NCBI RefSeq assembly: GCF_023746615.1
Contig: NZ_CP082276.1
Coordinates: 1,612,001-1,676,000 of the forward strand
Direction of reading: 5' to 3'
DNA from: Grimontia kaedaensis
Lineage (GTDB): Bacteria; Pseudomonadota; Gammaproteobacteria; Enterobacterales; Vibrionaceae
Length of the DNA stretch: 64,000 nucleotides
Part shown: positions 16,050-24,561 of the stretch, piece after piece
How positions within the stretch are numbered: the stretch's first letter is position 1
Layout of the letters: each line of letters opens with the position of its first letter
Notes under the pieces: generated by a model
Told to the model about the DNA's origin: nothing
Seen by the model: the letters and a program-made list of their open reading frames with translations, nothing else
The model's database searches: none
Made by a program: the position numbers and the translations under genes

Positions 16050-16409
16050 TCAGCTTTCTTGATCAAAGACCAACAGCGGCCGCACCTCTATGGTGCCGAA
16101 GTGGGCGACAGGTATCATCTCGGCATATTTCAAGGCCGCATCCAGATCCGCAACGTCGAGCACGTAATAGCCGCCCAGATGCTCGCGTGTTTCCGCAAAG
16201 GGGCCATCCATAATTTCCACCTTGCCGGACTTTATCCGTAAAGACGTCGCTGTTTCGATATCTTGCAGCCCTTCACCACCCACCAGCACCCCATCTTTCT
16301 CATAAGCGTCGCTGGTTGCGGCAAATGCGGCCATCATTTCATCGAATTCTGGCGTTCCGTATTGAGGCTCTTTATCCGGTGCAGCGTAAAGCAGTAGCAT
16401 GTATTTCAT
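16050..16409 (-). CDS. DGPF/YCII-domain protein, partner of ECF42
   Basis: A protein of about 119 residues with the YCII fold. The name-giving DGPF motif is present in MDGPFAETREHLGGYYVLD, and the start MKYMLLLY is typical. The ATG at 16409 is preceded by AAGGA, while the alternative upstream TTG is not needed. DGPF proteins are encoded next to ECF42 sigma factors across many phyla and are thought to be their targets or signal proteins; their activity is unknown. Confidence 0.85.
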   Translation of the reverse strand: MKYMLLLYAAPDKEPQYGTPEFDEMMAAFAATSDAYEKDGVLVGGEGLQDIETATSLRIKSGKVEIMDGPFAETREHLGGYYVLDVADLDAALKYAEMIPVAHFGTIEVRPLLVFDQES

Positions 16410-16504
16410 TTCCAAATTCCTTGCTTAATGATGGTTCTCGTTACAAGGACGATCCCAATCCGCAATTTTCGACATGTACGGGAAAAAAATTTGTCACCTG
16501 CTGC

Positions 16505-17119
16505 TCAAAACATTCGCTTAACTTCGGAGTACTTACCGCTGGTGCGCAATATCACCATCACAGTGTGGTCATTGCGATTGCGGAAAAACCAGCCATGGTT
16601 GCCCGTGAATGCAGCCGTTAGCACACCTTGATCTTCAGTCGCACCGCGGCCCTTTTCATAGCTGACCACATTGCCATTCCCATCACCATGTGCGTCAAAA
16701 TTCACAGCCCCACCTTTGGCTTTCCATTCAAATATCGCTTGCTCTCCCTGCTGCATCAACAACTTCACTTCCGCCCCTTGTCCGGGCTTAAGGGCCAACA
16801 GCACCCGGTCTTTCCAGACGGGTTTTTCGCCCTGAAACTCGGTAATAGTGAGTGCTTCTACGTCCATGTTATCTGACGTGACAGCTAAACTATTGGTGGC
16901 TTTATCTGCTGCCGCCTCTTGGGCTAACTGCGTTTTGATATCACCCATCTCTTTAAGCCCCAATACCCGGCCAATACCCGTTGGGTCAATGCCATACTCC
17001 GCTGGCAAAATCACTGTCACCAGCAAGACGATAGCGGTGACAAGCGCAATCAGCGTTGAGCGGATAAGCTGTTTCGACGTGGGCAATTCCGCGCGGGTGG
17101 GCATATCGGAGTTATACAT
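16505..17119 (-). CDS. membrane-anchored periplasmic protein beside HupE/UreJ
   Basis: The protein has a short cytoplasmic N-terminus, one membrane segment (about residues 18-40, TLIALVTAIVLLVTVILP) and a periplasmic domain of about 160 residues. That domain includes GNHGWFFRNRNDHTVMVIL near its end. From memory, proteins of this kind are annotated as transmembrane anchor proteins next to HupE/UreJ_2 genes; no function is established. It lies 15 nt downstream of the HupE-like gene, so they form an operon. Confidence 0.65.
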   Translation of the reverse strand: MYNSDMPTRAELPTSKQLIRSTLIALVTAIVLLVTVILPAEYGIDPTGIGRVLGLKEMGDIKTQLAQEAAADKATNSLAVTSDNMDVEALTITEFQGEKPVWKDRVLLALKPGQGAEVKLLMQQGEQAIFEWKAKGGAVNFDAHGDGNGNVVSYEKGRGATEDQGVLTAAFTGNHGWFFRNRNDHTVMVILRTSGKYSEVKRMF

Positions 17120-17134
17120 GTTGAGTTCCTTCTC

Positions 17135-17839
17135 TTAATGCTGCGCGACGACGTAGCCCGTTAACTGATATCCGATCAGCATAAAACCGAGGCTCATCAT
17201 CACAACATTGGCAGAATAAGCCTGGCGATAAAAGTGGGTATGCCGACGCCAATACCCCATCAAAATCAGTATCGCCCCCAAAGCCAAGAGTTGACCAAGC
17301 TCTACCCCGATGTTGAAAGCAAGAAGATTCGGCACCAATCCATCGGGCGAGATATCGTAATCAATGATTTTGGATGACAAACCAAAGCCGTGACAGAAGC
17401 CGAATAGCAAGGTGGCAAGTTTGGTGTTGGGTTGGACACCAAACCAGCGCTGGAAGGCACCGAGGTTATCCATGGCTTTGTAAACCACAGAAAGGCCAAT
17501 AATGGCGTCAATAATGTAACTGTTGATACCAATGTTGAAATAGACGCCCAGTAGCATTGTCGTTGAATGCCCCAGCGCAAACAGGCTGACATAAAGCGCT
17601 ATGTGCTTTGGTCTGTAGAGAAAGAAAATAACGCCTAACAGGAAGAGGATGTGGTCGTAACCCGTCACCATATGCTTTGCACCGAGGTACATAAAAGCGA
17701 AGATATGTGTGCCTGTGATTTCCTGAATATAACCTTTGTCGCCTTCCGCGACGGCGTGCGCAAACGCCTCTGAGCTGCTGATAGCAGCCAAAAACAGCAC
17801 CACTGTGCTGAACATGATTGAGCGCGTTTTTCTTTGCAT
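17135..17839 (-). CDS. HupE/UreJ_2-family membrane protein
   Basis: A signal peptide from ATG 17839 (MQRKTRSIMFSTVVLFLAA, cleaved before AHAVAEG) precedes about six membrane helices. The motifs AFMYLGAKHMVTGYDHILFLLGV, FALGHSTTMLL and LLFGFCHGFGLS have the conserved His and Asp of the HupE/UreJ_2 family, which is linked to nickel or cobalt transport. An ATG at 17929 would place 30 unlikely residues ahead of the signal. It lies about 190 nt downstream of the FecCD-type permease gene on the same strand and could be part of the same metal regulon. The transported ion is not shown by the sequence. Confidence 0.8.
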   Translation of the reverse strand: MQRKTRSIMFSTVVLFLAAISSSEAFAHAVAEGDKGYIQEITGTHIFAFMYLGAKHMVTGYDHILFLLGVIFFLYRPKHIALYVSLFALGHSTTMLLGVYFNIGINSYIIDAIIGLSVVYKAMDNLGAFQRWFGVQPNTKLATLLFGFCHGFGLSSKIIDYDISPDGLVPNLLAFNIGVELGQLLALGAILILMGYWRRHTHFYRQAYSANVVMMSLGFMLIGYQLTGYVVAQH

Positions 17840-18032
17840 AATTCTACCGTGATTGTTCCGTTGAAAAAGCAATACGTCGTTTGCTGCCTCTACGAGATGC
17901 CATTTAACCGAGGAGCTTAGCGTCTTCATTTACCAAATGGTCAAGAAAACAACAAAACAGTGAGATCGTCGTCATTACAGTTTTTGCGCTCTCAACAGTA
18001 TTGAGGAAAACTTGACCACACTCTCTATTCTT

Positions 18033-19043
18033 TCAACGGGCAGGCTTCTTCCACACAAGATAGAGCACAAACAAACCGCCCAAGGCCGCTGTCACAATAC
18101 CGACTGGCAGTTCCTGTGGTGCCAGAATGGTGCGGCTAACAAGATCACCAAGGGTTAAGATCACCGCGCCCCACAATGCAATGAGGGGCAACGCGCGCTT
18201 GTGGGTCATCCCTGAAAATGGGCGCACCAGATGAGGCACCATTAATCCCACAAAGCCAACCACACCGGTGAGTGCAACAATCGAAGCTGTACAAAAAGCG
18301 CAGCACAGGAATACTTCACTTTGCAGCCTGTGAACATTGATACCCAGCGAGTGGGACGTTTGCTCGCTGACAAGCAAGGTATCCAACTCCCGGTATCGCA
18401 CCAGAATCAGAACCACCAAGCAGAGCACGCCCACAGCGGCAAAAATCAGGTTATCCCAACGGGCTAAACCCAGTCCGCCCATCGTCCAGAACAAAATTGA
18501 GCTCGCAGCACGTTGGTCACCAGAATAGATAAGAAAGCTGGTCACAGCACCAAACAAAAAGGAGATGGCTAATCCACACAGGACAATGTTGTTGTCGCCT
18601 TGCTTTTTCTGGAGGGAAAAGAGCATCAGCACCGCTGCGGCTGAGACGATTCCTCCTGCAAATGCAGCAATAGGCAGAGACCATATGCCAAGTGCATCAC
18701 CAAGCTTGGTAATAACTAATACCGCTCCTGCCGACGCACCGGAAGACAAACCAAACAGGAAAGGATCCGCCAAATCATTGCGTGTGGTGGTTTGAAGCAG
18801 TGCACCCACCAAGGCTAAACCAGCGCCTGCAATCAGTGCGAGGATTGCTCTGGGTAACCTCAAATCCATTAGGATACGGCTTATCATACTGGCGTCGTCT
18901 TCGTTGAACGCGCCCAAGCCTATAAGCACCTGCTCCAAGGAAAGCGGCACAGTTCCAAACTGCAAACTCAACACAAAAGCAATCAGCATGGCACTGATTC
19001 CCAGTAGCCATGCTGCGCGATACTTGTTGATTCCTGCAATCAA
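18033..19043 (-). CDS. FecCD/BtuC-type ABC transporter permease
   Basis: The 336-residue protein has about ten membrane helices and the hallmark segments of this family: DLRLPRAILALIAGAGLALVG, NDLADPFLFGLSSGASAGAV, GVVGFVGLMVPHLVR and ELPVGIVTAALGG. It should form the homodimeric channel of a metal-chelate importer. Its gene is last in the order ATPase, binding protein, permease; the gap to the binding-protein gene is 17 nt. Control is predicted from the Zur box upstream of the ATPase gene. Confidence 0.9.
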   Translation of the reverse strand: MIAGINKYRAAWLLGISAMLIAFVLSLQFGTVPLSLEQVLIGLGAFNEDDASMISRILMDLRLPRAILALIAGAGLALVGALLQTTTRNDLADPFLFGLSSGASAGAVLVITKLGDALGIWSLPIAAFAGGIVSAAAVLMLFSLQKKQGDNNIVLCGLAISFLFGAVTSFLIYSGDQRAASSILFWTMGGLGLARWDNLIFAAVGVLCLVVLILVRYRELDTLLVSEQTSHSLGINVHRLQSEVFLCCAFCTASIVALTGVVGFVGLMVPHLVRPFSGMTHKRALPLIALWGAVILTLGDLVSRTILAPQELPVGIVTAALGGLFVLYLVWKKPAR

Positions 19044-19060
19044 TCTAGTTGCTTTCTAGG

Positions 19061-20020
19061 TTATTGCGGATAGAAGGCCTGAGCGAGCTTTTCGATTGCC
19101 TGAATATTGGCGGGTCCCGGCGTTAACTGCTCATAACGCAGCTTCACATAGCGACCATCCTTTACCGCATTCGTGTGTTTCATCAAAGGATGTTGTTCCA
19201 GGAAAGTTTTCAATGAATCTGCGCCACTGGCGGTTTGATAATCCAAAAGGATAATCACATCAGGGTTTTCTGTCGCGACATGTTCCCATGACGTTCTGGC
19301 CCAGCTGGTTTCCATGTCATCAGTGACATTTTCCCCACCCGCCGCTTTGATCATTGCGCTAGGCATCGCGAATTTACCTGCGGTGAATGGCTTGTCTTCA
19401 CCGGAATCAAACAGAAAGACCTTCGGCGCGTTGTTTTCTGCGTTGCTTTGAGAAGTGACCGTTTTCATTTTGGCTTGCCAGGCTTCCACCAAAGCTGCCG
19501 CTTCATCCTGCTTGTCAAAAATCACACCCAGCTTTTTGATGTCATCGTAGAGCAACGCCATGCTGGCGCCTTGCTCCAGCTTGTTGGTGTGAATACAGCT
19601 TTCCGAGAGTACAAGGGTGTCGATGCCATAAGGCTTGAGGGTTTCCGGAGTCACTTCGCCACCGACTTTCATCCCGTAGTTCCAGCCGGCAAAGAAGAAG
19701 TCGGTTTTAGCCGCAATCAGGGTTTCCAGCGAAGGATACTTGGGTGCCAGTTCAGGAATGTCGCCCAGTGCTTTTTCAAAAGAAGGAGACATCTTGTACC
19801 AACCTGTAATGCCCGTCACACCCACCATGCTGTCTTCCAAGCCAAGTGCAAAAGCCATTTCCGTCATGTTGATGTCGTGAAACACAGCAGCATTCGGGCG
19901 CTTTTCAATTGTCAGTGGACTCCCACAGTTATCGACCGTGACCGGATATTCCGTGCTTTTGGCATTAGCGATTGCGATGGGAAAAAGGAAGAACAGCGTC
20001 GATGCGACTGACCACTTCAT
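19061..20020 (-). CDS. periplasmic metal-chelate binding protein (FecB/BtuF-like)
   Basis: A signal peptide (about 20 residues, ending AIANA) leads into a two-lobe type III binding protein (Peripla_BP_2). FHDINMTEMAFALGLEDSMVGVTG marks the first lobe and PDVIILLDYQ and LRYEQLTPGPANIQAIEKLAQAF the second. The start of the mature protein carries a Cys (VDNCGSPL) and a second Cys lies near residue 143. There are no His-rich loops of the ZnuA kind, so the cargo is more likely a chelate, such as a metallophore or cofactor, than free Zn2+. The Zur box upstream points to zinc. Confidence 0.85.
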   Translation of the reverse strand: MKWSVASTLFFLFPIAIANAKSTEYPVTVDNCGSPLTIEKRPNAAVFHDINMTEMAFALGLEDSMVGVTGITGWYKMSPSFEKALGDIPELAPKYPSLETLIAAKTDFFFAGWNYGMKVGGEVTPETLKPYGIDTLVLSESCIHTNKLEQGASMALLYDDIKKLGVIFDKQDEAAALVEAWQAKMKTVTSQSNAENNAPKVFLFDSGEDKPFTAGKFAMPSAMIKAAGGENVTDDMETSWARTSWEHVATENPDVIILLDYQTASGADSLKTFLEQHPLMKHTNAVKDGRYVKLRYEQLTPGPANIQAIEKLAQAFYPQ

Positions 20021-20046
20021 TGTGCAGCTCCTATTAATGGCATGGC

Positions 20047-20835
20047 TTAATGGGACGGTGCGGCTTCAAAATGATGCACCGTGTTGTTGATTTGGGGATG
20101 GCTGAGTGGAAATACACGAAGACCAAAAACGGGGGTAATGAATGCGTCCTGCAACACCTCGTTGGGGGACGCGCAGGTCACCATTTTCTGCCCGGACATC
20201 AAAATTACTTTGTCCGCAAAAGGCGCGACTAGAGGTAAATCATGCAGCACTGCAATCGACGCGATGCCGCGCTGTTTAATCAAGTCGAGCAGCTCAAGAC
20301 GCGCCAATGGGTCAAGGTGATTGGTAGGCTCATCCAGAAGCAAAAGTTTGGGCTCTTGAGCAAATGCGCGGGCAATGCTGGCACGCTGTTTTTCACCCCC
20401 GGAGAGAGAGCCGAACAGGCGATTTTCTTTGGCAGACAAACCTGTGTCATGAATGGCTTGTTTGACGGCACGTTGATGCTCTTTTTCAGTGCAGCAGAAG
20501 GTATGTGGCACCCGACCCAAACCGACATATTCACTCACACTCAACCTTGGGTCGACATGTTCATGCTGGGCAACCACCGCCACTCTTTTCGCCCGGTATA
20601 AGCGATTCAGATTTTCTTCAGCGCAGCCTTCAAGCCAGAGTTCACCCGCCACTTTCCGGTATTCACCCGTGATGGCTTTAAGCAAACTCGATTTCCCACT
20701 GCCATTAGGTCCGATAACAGCGATGCATTCGTTTGCGGAAACAGAAAACGTCACGTCAGACACCGCGCGCCAACCTGAGAGGCTATCAGCACAGAAGTTA
20801 GCCAATGAGAGTATGGGTTGATGAGTTCCTTTCAT
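20047..20835 (-). CDS. FecE-type ABC transporter ATP-binding protein
   Basis: A 262-residue ATPase with Walker A GPNGSGKSSLL, the Q-loop in VAQHEHVDPRLSVSEYV, ABC signature LSGGEKQRASIARAFAQ, Walker B LLLLDEPTNHLD and the switch His in AVLHDL. The LSVSEYVGLGRVPH segment after the Q-loop is typical of siderophore/B12 ATPases. It is the first gene of the operon, downstream of a promoter whose -10 region overlaps a Zur-like palindrome. It powers import together with the products of 19061-20020 and 18033-19043. Confidence 0.9.
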   Translation of the reverse strand: MKGTHQPILSLANFCADSLSGWRAVSDVTFSVSANECIAVIGPNGSGKSSLLKAITGEYRKVAGELWLEGCAEENLNRLYRAKRVAVVAQHEHVDPRLSVSEYVGLGRVPHTFCCTEKEHQRAVKQAIHDTGLSAKENRLFGSLSGGEKQRASIARAFAQEPKLLLLDEPTNHLDPLARLELLDLIKQRGIASIAVLHDLPLVAPFADKVILMSGQKMVTCASPNEVLQDAFITPVFGLRVFPLSHPQINNTVHHFEAAPSH

Positions 20836-20859
20836 CTGATGCCCGCGGATTGAATTGAT

Positions 20860-20876
20860 ATGTTATAACATAACAT
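20860..20876 (-). promoter_or_regulatory. Zur box overlapping the promoter of the metal ABC operon
   Basis: ATGTTATAACATAACAT is a perfect 7-3-7 palindrome. Its core differs from the E. coli Zur core TGTTATAnTATAACA at one position. It lies 25 bp upstream of the ATPase gene and covers the place of the -10 element of a promoter with a perfect -35 TTGACA (complement at 20892-20897). Repression by Zur in zinc-replete cells is inferred. Confidence 0.7.
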
Positions 20877-21015
20877 TTATATAAGTAGACTTGTCAATAG
20901 GCAGGAAAATGAGTCTTTCGGAGCGTCATAAAAGAGAGAATGGCAGCGCCCATTCCCAGAAAAGTTGAAGGGAACAAAGCCGCACAAAAGTACGTTGAGA
21001 AAAGAGTCTTTCAGG

Positions 21016-21315
21016 TTAGCTCATGGTAATGGTCGGCCATCCTTGCACCACCTGACCACCATGCGCGCAACCGTCTCCCATTCTCACCACGGCTTTTCCG
21101 TTAATTTTCACCAAAGAGGAGCCTTGCTTCAGGTCATCAGGCATACCTACACCGGTGCAAATTGCCTTGCCTCCGACCACTGCGACAGGAATACCATTGA
21201 CCTTCACTAGCGATTGGCCAGCATCGATGATTGGACCTCCCACATGAGGTACTGGGCCGGGTTCTACTTTGGGGCAGACATGCATGTGGCCAAGTAAAGA
21301 AACAGGTTTACCCAT
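21016..21315 (-). CDS. PAAR-domain T6SS spike-tip protein
   Basis: The 99-residue protein is a stand-alone PAAR domain with repeated PVAVVGGKA, GxGM and VKINGKAVVRMGDGCAHGG segments and His/Cys residues placed to bind the tip metal. PAAR proteins cap the VgrG trimer and sharpen the secretion needle. There is no C-terminal toxin extension. It is the last gene of the minus-strand T6SS operon starting at hcp. Confidence 0.9.
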   Translation of the reverse strand: MGKPVSLLGHMHVCPKVEPGPVPHVGGPIIDAGQSLVKVNGIPVAVVGGKAICTGVGMPDDLKQGSSLVKINGKAVVRMGDGCAHGGQVVQGWPTITMS

Positions 21316-21324
21316 AGCAAAACC

Positions 21325-21999
21325 TCATTGATATAAGTGAAGGTTTGGGTTCACATCAATGATCGCAAACCCTCTCGATGTATCCAAAACAACATCAATC
21401 AGTAGAGGTTGTTCAAGTTGCGCGACATCATCCCCAAGGCCGAGCCACCACTTTTTGATCGCTTCTCGGTAACCGGCTTGAAAATCTTGCCGTTGCCGAT
21501 AACAACGAGCGTCCAATAATGCCCCTCCGGAAACTGCCAGTCGGTATTCAGAGCGCGCAGAAAAGTCATGATATGGAAACAAATACAGCCTCGGTGTTAC
21601 CTGATCTACGACATACGCATGAAGTACCTGAGCCATTCGGTCCGATAGGTTTGTCAGCCAGCACGATAGCACTTCATTTTGACTTTCTGGGTGAAGCAAC
21701 CCTTTGGGCAGCATTGCCATACCAACGCAATCTTTCCAACTCACTACGCCTAATTTGGGTAAATAATCTTGGGGCTCGATGATGCTATTAGCCTTAAATC
21801 TCACCGCCCTTTTAGGTAGCCCCGAAAGGCGGCGGTAACTCGTATTGTTTGAAAGCCCTGCTAACAATGTCTCACTTGAAACCGCCAGTGTCGCTGCCGG
21901 TTGCTGAAAATAATGATGCAGGAAAACATCGGGAAGATTTCCATATTCTGTCGCGATGATTGCTGTTGAACATTTGGCGATTTTTTCCGGCTGTTTCAT
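21325..21999 (-). CDS. unknown T6SS-cluster protein, possible ATP-grasp (R2K-like) fold
   Basis: The 224-residue soluble protein has features that recall ATP-grasp domains of the R2K clade: KRAVRFKANSI in the middle, EYRLAVSGGALLDARCYRQ, and a C-terminal DVVLDTSRGFAIIDVNPNL where Asp and Asn would bind Mg-ATP. This match is from motif shape only. Its start overlaps the stop of the SUKH gene upstream by 4 nt, so it is co-translated with immunity-like genes. It could modify an effector or spike component, or be an orphan immunity protein. Confidence 0.4.
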   Translation of the reverse strand: MKQPEKIAKCSTAIIATEYGNLPDVFLHHYFQQPAATLAVSSETLLAGLSNNTSYRRLSGLPKRAVRFKANSIIEPQDYLPKLGVVSWKDCVGMAMLPKGLLHPESQNEVLSCWLTNLSDRMAQVLHAYVVDQVTPRLYLFPYHDFSARSEYRLAVSGGALLDARCYRQRQDFQAGYREAIKKWWLGLGDDVAQLEQPLLIDVVLDTSRGFAIIDVNPNLHLYQ

Positions 22000-22562
22000 C
22001 GAGTCATTTCGTCAGGGATATTGAAATCAGGCTCCTCAGCCGAGTCATTCTCTACAATCTTTAACAGCAAATCTGTCAGCGACTCGGCAATTAAAACAAG
22101 GTAGTCACTGTCTTCAAAAGCTCCCCATGGTTTCAGATTGCTGAGAAAGTAGATAAAGCCAAATCGCTCGTCACAAAGATCCATCACTAAAAAATCACCG
22201 GAAATAGAATCCGCAATGATCAAACTTTCATCCGGGATTCTTCTGTCTTCACCATCATCAGAGTACATTTGGGTGACAACAAGTGCTGAGTCGGCAGCCA
22301 AGAATGCAGAGAGAAAAGACAGCGAAATTCCACTCAACTTGAGATGCACTCTTTCATCTTCGAAGCTTCGCATCCCATAGCTTTTCATAAACCATCGATA
22401 ATCCTTCGGTAGCTTACGATTCAGAAACGTTTCAATCGCGACCAGCTCTTGCTCCGTTGCACAATAAACGTCTTTCGTTTCACACTCCTCGGCGATTGAA
22501 CTCCAAGAAATATCTTTACAAAGCTGCTCAATCACATGATTGGAATCAGACACTGCTCCCAC
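21996..22562 (-). CDS. SMI1/KNR4 (SUKH)-family immunity-like protein
   Basis: The 188-residue acidic protein has the SUKH pattern: a helix ending in IETFLNRKLPKDYRWFMKSYG, a central strand region, and a C-terminal DYLVLIAESLTDLLLKIVE. SUKH proteins neutralise nuclease and other toxins. It is a clear paralogue of the protein at 23163-23687 (same LN-x-KLP-x-DYRWF and GISL-x-FL segments). Its start overlaps the previous gene by 17 nt and its stop overlaps the next gene by 4 nt. Confidence 0.8.
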   Translation of the reverse strand: MGAVSDSNHVIEQLCKDISWSSIAEECETKDVYCATEQELVAIETFLNRKLPKDYRWFMKSYGMRSFEDERVHLKLSGISLSFLSAFLAADSALVVTQMYSDDGEDRRIPDESLIIADSISGDFLVMDLCDERFGFIYFLSNLKPWGAFEDSDYLVLIAESLTDLLLKIVENDSAEEPDFNIPDEMTR

Positions 22563-23124
22563 CCTGAGCCACGATCAATTCGGCTTCGTCATATGTCACC
22601 AGACTTTCAAGCCAGTCTTCGAAGCTATTGGCAATCAAGATGATGGAATCATTTCCCTTGTCTCCCCATGCATTCTGGGTAAACCGCCAATGCCACAAAG
22701 AGCCATAATGTTTCTCCGCCAAGTTCATCAGAAGGTAGCCATTGTCATCGGCCAAGCTGTCAGCAATGGGGATCATGGCGGGTGGGATCAACGCGGCATC
22801 CGTTTCCCAGAAATCAGGTAGTTCCTCGTTCAACTCAAACAGCGTATCTTCAATATCATCCACGTTGTAAATGAAGTTATGCGCCACAAAACCCGGCACA
22901 CTGCGTTCGCCTACATCCAACATATAAACGCAAAAGTTCTGTTCAAGGTCATTAAAACTACACGCGCCGTATTCTGTCAGAAAAGATTTGAACCCCTCTG
23001 GTAACACAACACCATGCTTGGCCTCAAAATCCGATATTGCTTCTTGAGAAGACAAACGGTCACCGAGGTCTTCCGTGCTAACTATTTCCTGCTTCCAAAA
23101 CGACAACAGTTTCTCTTTGTTCAT
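22546..23124 (-). CDS. SMI1/KNR4 (SUKH)-family immunity-like protein
   Basis: The 192-residue acidic protein contains ISDFEAKHGVVLPEGFKSFLTEYG, the typical SUKH N-terminal segment. It then has PIADSLADDNGYLLMNL and a C-terminal SIILIANSFEDWLESL. It diverges more from its two SUKH neighbours than they do from each other, so it may neutralise a different toxin. The ATG is preceded by AAGGAG. It lies third from the end of the hcp-PAAR operon. Confidence 0.8.
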   Translation of the reverse strand: MNKEKLLSFWKQEIVSTEDLGDRLSSQEAISDFEAKHGVVLPEGFKSFLTEYGACSFNDLEQNFCVYMLDVGERSVPGFVAHNFIYNVDDIEDTLFELNEELPDFWETDAALIPPAMIPIADSLADDNGYLLMNLAEKHYGSLWHWRFTQNAWGDKGNDSIILIANSFEDWLESLVTYDEAELIVAQGGSSV

Positions 23125-23162
23125 TTGCGTCTCCTTGTGAAACAGGTGTTGGTTGGCTGATT

Positions 23163-23687
23163 TCAGTTGGGTTCATATTGGACAATCTTTTCCAACAGCT
23201 CGGTGAATGAGTCAGCCAAAAGCACAAGTCCTTCGTAATTGTGTCCAGACCAGTCTTTTTCGCCTTGATAGCCATTCATGTACCAGACTTTCCCGTAGTT
23301 GTTCTCGGAGACATCAAGCAACAATAAGTCTCGGGAAATGGAGCTTTCCATCACCACTAAATTCGGTGGAATGCGGGCGTCACCATCATCATCGACATCG
23401 CTTGCCATCATGGTGAATGTCAATACATCAACGGCATCCCGAAACCAGTCTAAAAATTCCAGCGATATACCGTTCACTCTGACTTCAATTCTCTGATCCT
23501 CAATCAAGCGTCTCCCTACATTTCTGAGGAACCATCTGTAATCTTGGGGTAACTTGGTATTGAGAAATGCTTCCACTGATAGCACTTGTTCTTCAGTCGA
23601 ACAAAACAGCTCGGGTGTTTCCCCGTCCTCAGCATCAATAGGCTTCCAAACGATTTGCTGACTTAGTGTCTCAATGTTCGACGGCAT
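23163..23687 (-). CDS. SMI1/KNR4 (SUKH)-family immunity-like protein, likely partner of the LHH effector
   Basis: A 174-residue acidic SUKH protein with VEAFLNTKLPQDYRWFLRNVG and a closing YEGLVLLADSFTELLEKIVQ. The start ATG 23687 (MPSNIETL) is preceded by GAGGAA. The open frame continues far upstream, but that part overlaps the effector gene and has no ribosome binding site. It is the first gene after the nuclease effector (22 nt apart), the usual place for the cognate immunity gene. Confidence 0.8.
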   Translation of the reverse strand: MPSNIETLSQQIVWKPIDAEDGETPELFCSTEEQVLSVEAFLNTKLPQDYRWFLRNVGRRLIEDQRIEVRVNGISLEFLDWFRDAVDVLTFTMMASDVDDDGDARIPPNLVVMESSISRDLLLLDVSENNYGKVWYMNGYQGEKDWSGHNYEGLVLLADSFTELLEKIVQYEPN

Positions 23688-23709
23688 ATCTTTCCTCATT
23701 AATTCGTCG

Positions 23710-24561
23710 CTAGAACGCATCCGTGTCCATGATTGAACGGCTACCTGTGTGGCTTGCTTTGGAGTGTAGCTTGGAAGGGACATAACCCAGCGTACCATCT
23801 TCAAAATGGTGTAGAGTCCAATCTTTACCGGGAGCCGTGATCCCCTGTTGCTTCAACAATGCGCTGTCAGTTGCGACGTTGTTGCTCAAATCAGTAACTC
23901 TCACCCTGCCATGAACGTGTTTGTCCTTAAATACAGGAAAACCATCCTGATAATCGATTGATTTAACCTGACCACCAGGCGGGTTTGGAAGGTCCACAGG
24001 TTTGTTAAACGTCAGTTTCCCTGAGCCAAAATTCGGGCTTTTCGGGTCATTGGCACCGGGTGGATTCCATGTTCCTTTTCGGTTAGATGGCATTTTGTGT
24101 TTGCGCTTAAATTGCTCGCATTTTTTGCACTTAAAGGCCCTTTTACGCGCATCAATCATTTGAGCTCTGGCTTTTCTCAGCGCTTGCATCCTAGCTTTCA
24201 TCACCTGTGTAGCGGACAAGACGCTTTCATAAGACTTGGTCATCGAGGCGACATTGTCGAACTTCTTAAACATCAGCCCGACCAGTCCCTGAACCTTGCT
24301 CCCATATTTGGCAAACTTAGCAGGCTTTGCCAATGCATCCCCCGCATAAGGGATCATAGAAACTAGTGACAAACCGGCTCCAAGCCAGTCCCCTTTTGCC
24401 GCCGAAATGACGGCAGAAATCCCATCACTTGCCGGTGTCGGGTCAAAAATCCCTGTGATATCTGTGATGATCTGCGGGTTGTTTTTGGCAATCTCTCCCG
24501 CTTCTTCCCATAGCTTTTTGTCTCTGGCTTCTTCTAACAAACGCGTATATTCGTTACTCAT
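23710..24561 (-). CDS. T6SS effector with C-terminal LHH-type HNH/Endo VII nuclease domain
   Basis: Residues 33-85 form a hydrophobic pre-toxin segment (SAAKGDWLGAGLSLVSMIPY) common to polymorphic toxins. A basic helical linker follows, with a CKKC pair (145-148) that might bind zinc. The last 80 residues hold DGFPVF, then WTLHH (248-252), VPSKLH and HTGS, the conserved pattern of the LHH/WHH nucleases of the HNH/Endo VII superfamily. It would cut DNA in the recipient cell. The gene lies directly behind the DUF4123 adaptor gene (4-nt overlap) and ahead of three SUKH genes. Confidence 0.8.
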   Translation of the reverse strand: MSNEYTRLLEEARDKKLWEEAGEIAKNNPQIITDITGIFDPTPASDGISAVISAAKGDWLGAGLSLVSMIPYAGDALAKPAKFAKYGSKVQGLVGLMFKKFDNVASMTKSYESVLSATQVMKARMQALRKARAQMIDARKRAFKCKKCEQFKRKHKMPSNRKGTWNPPGANDPKSPNFGSGKLTFNKPVDLPNPPGGQVKSIDYQDGFPVFKDKHVHGRVRVTDLSNNVATDSALLKQQGITAPGKDWTLHHFEDGTLGYVPSKLHSKASHTGSRSIMDTDAF

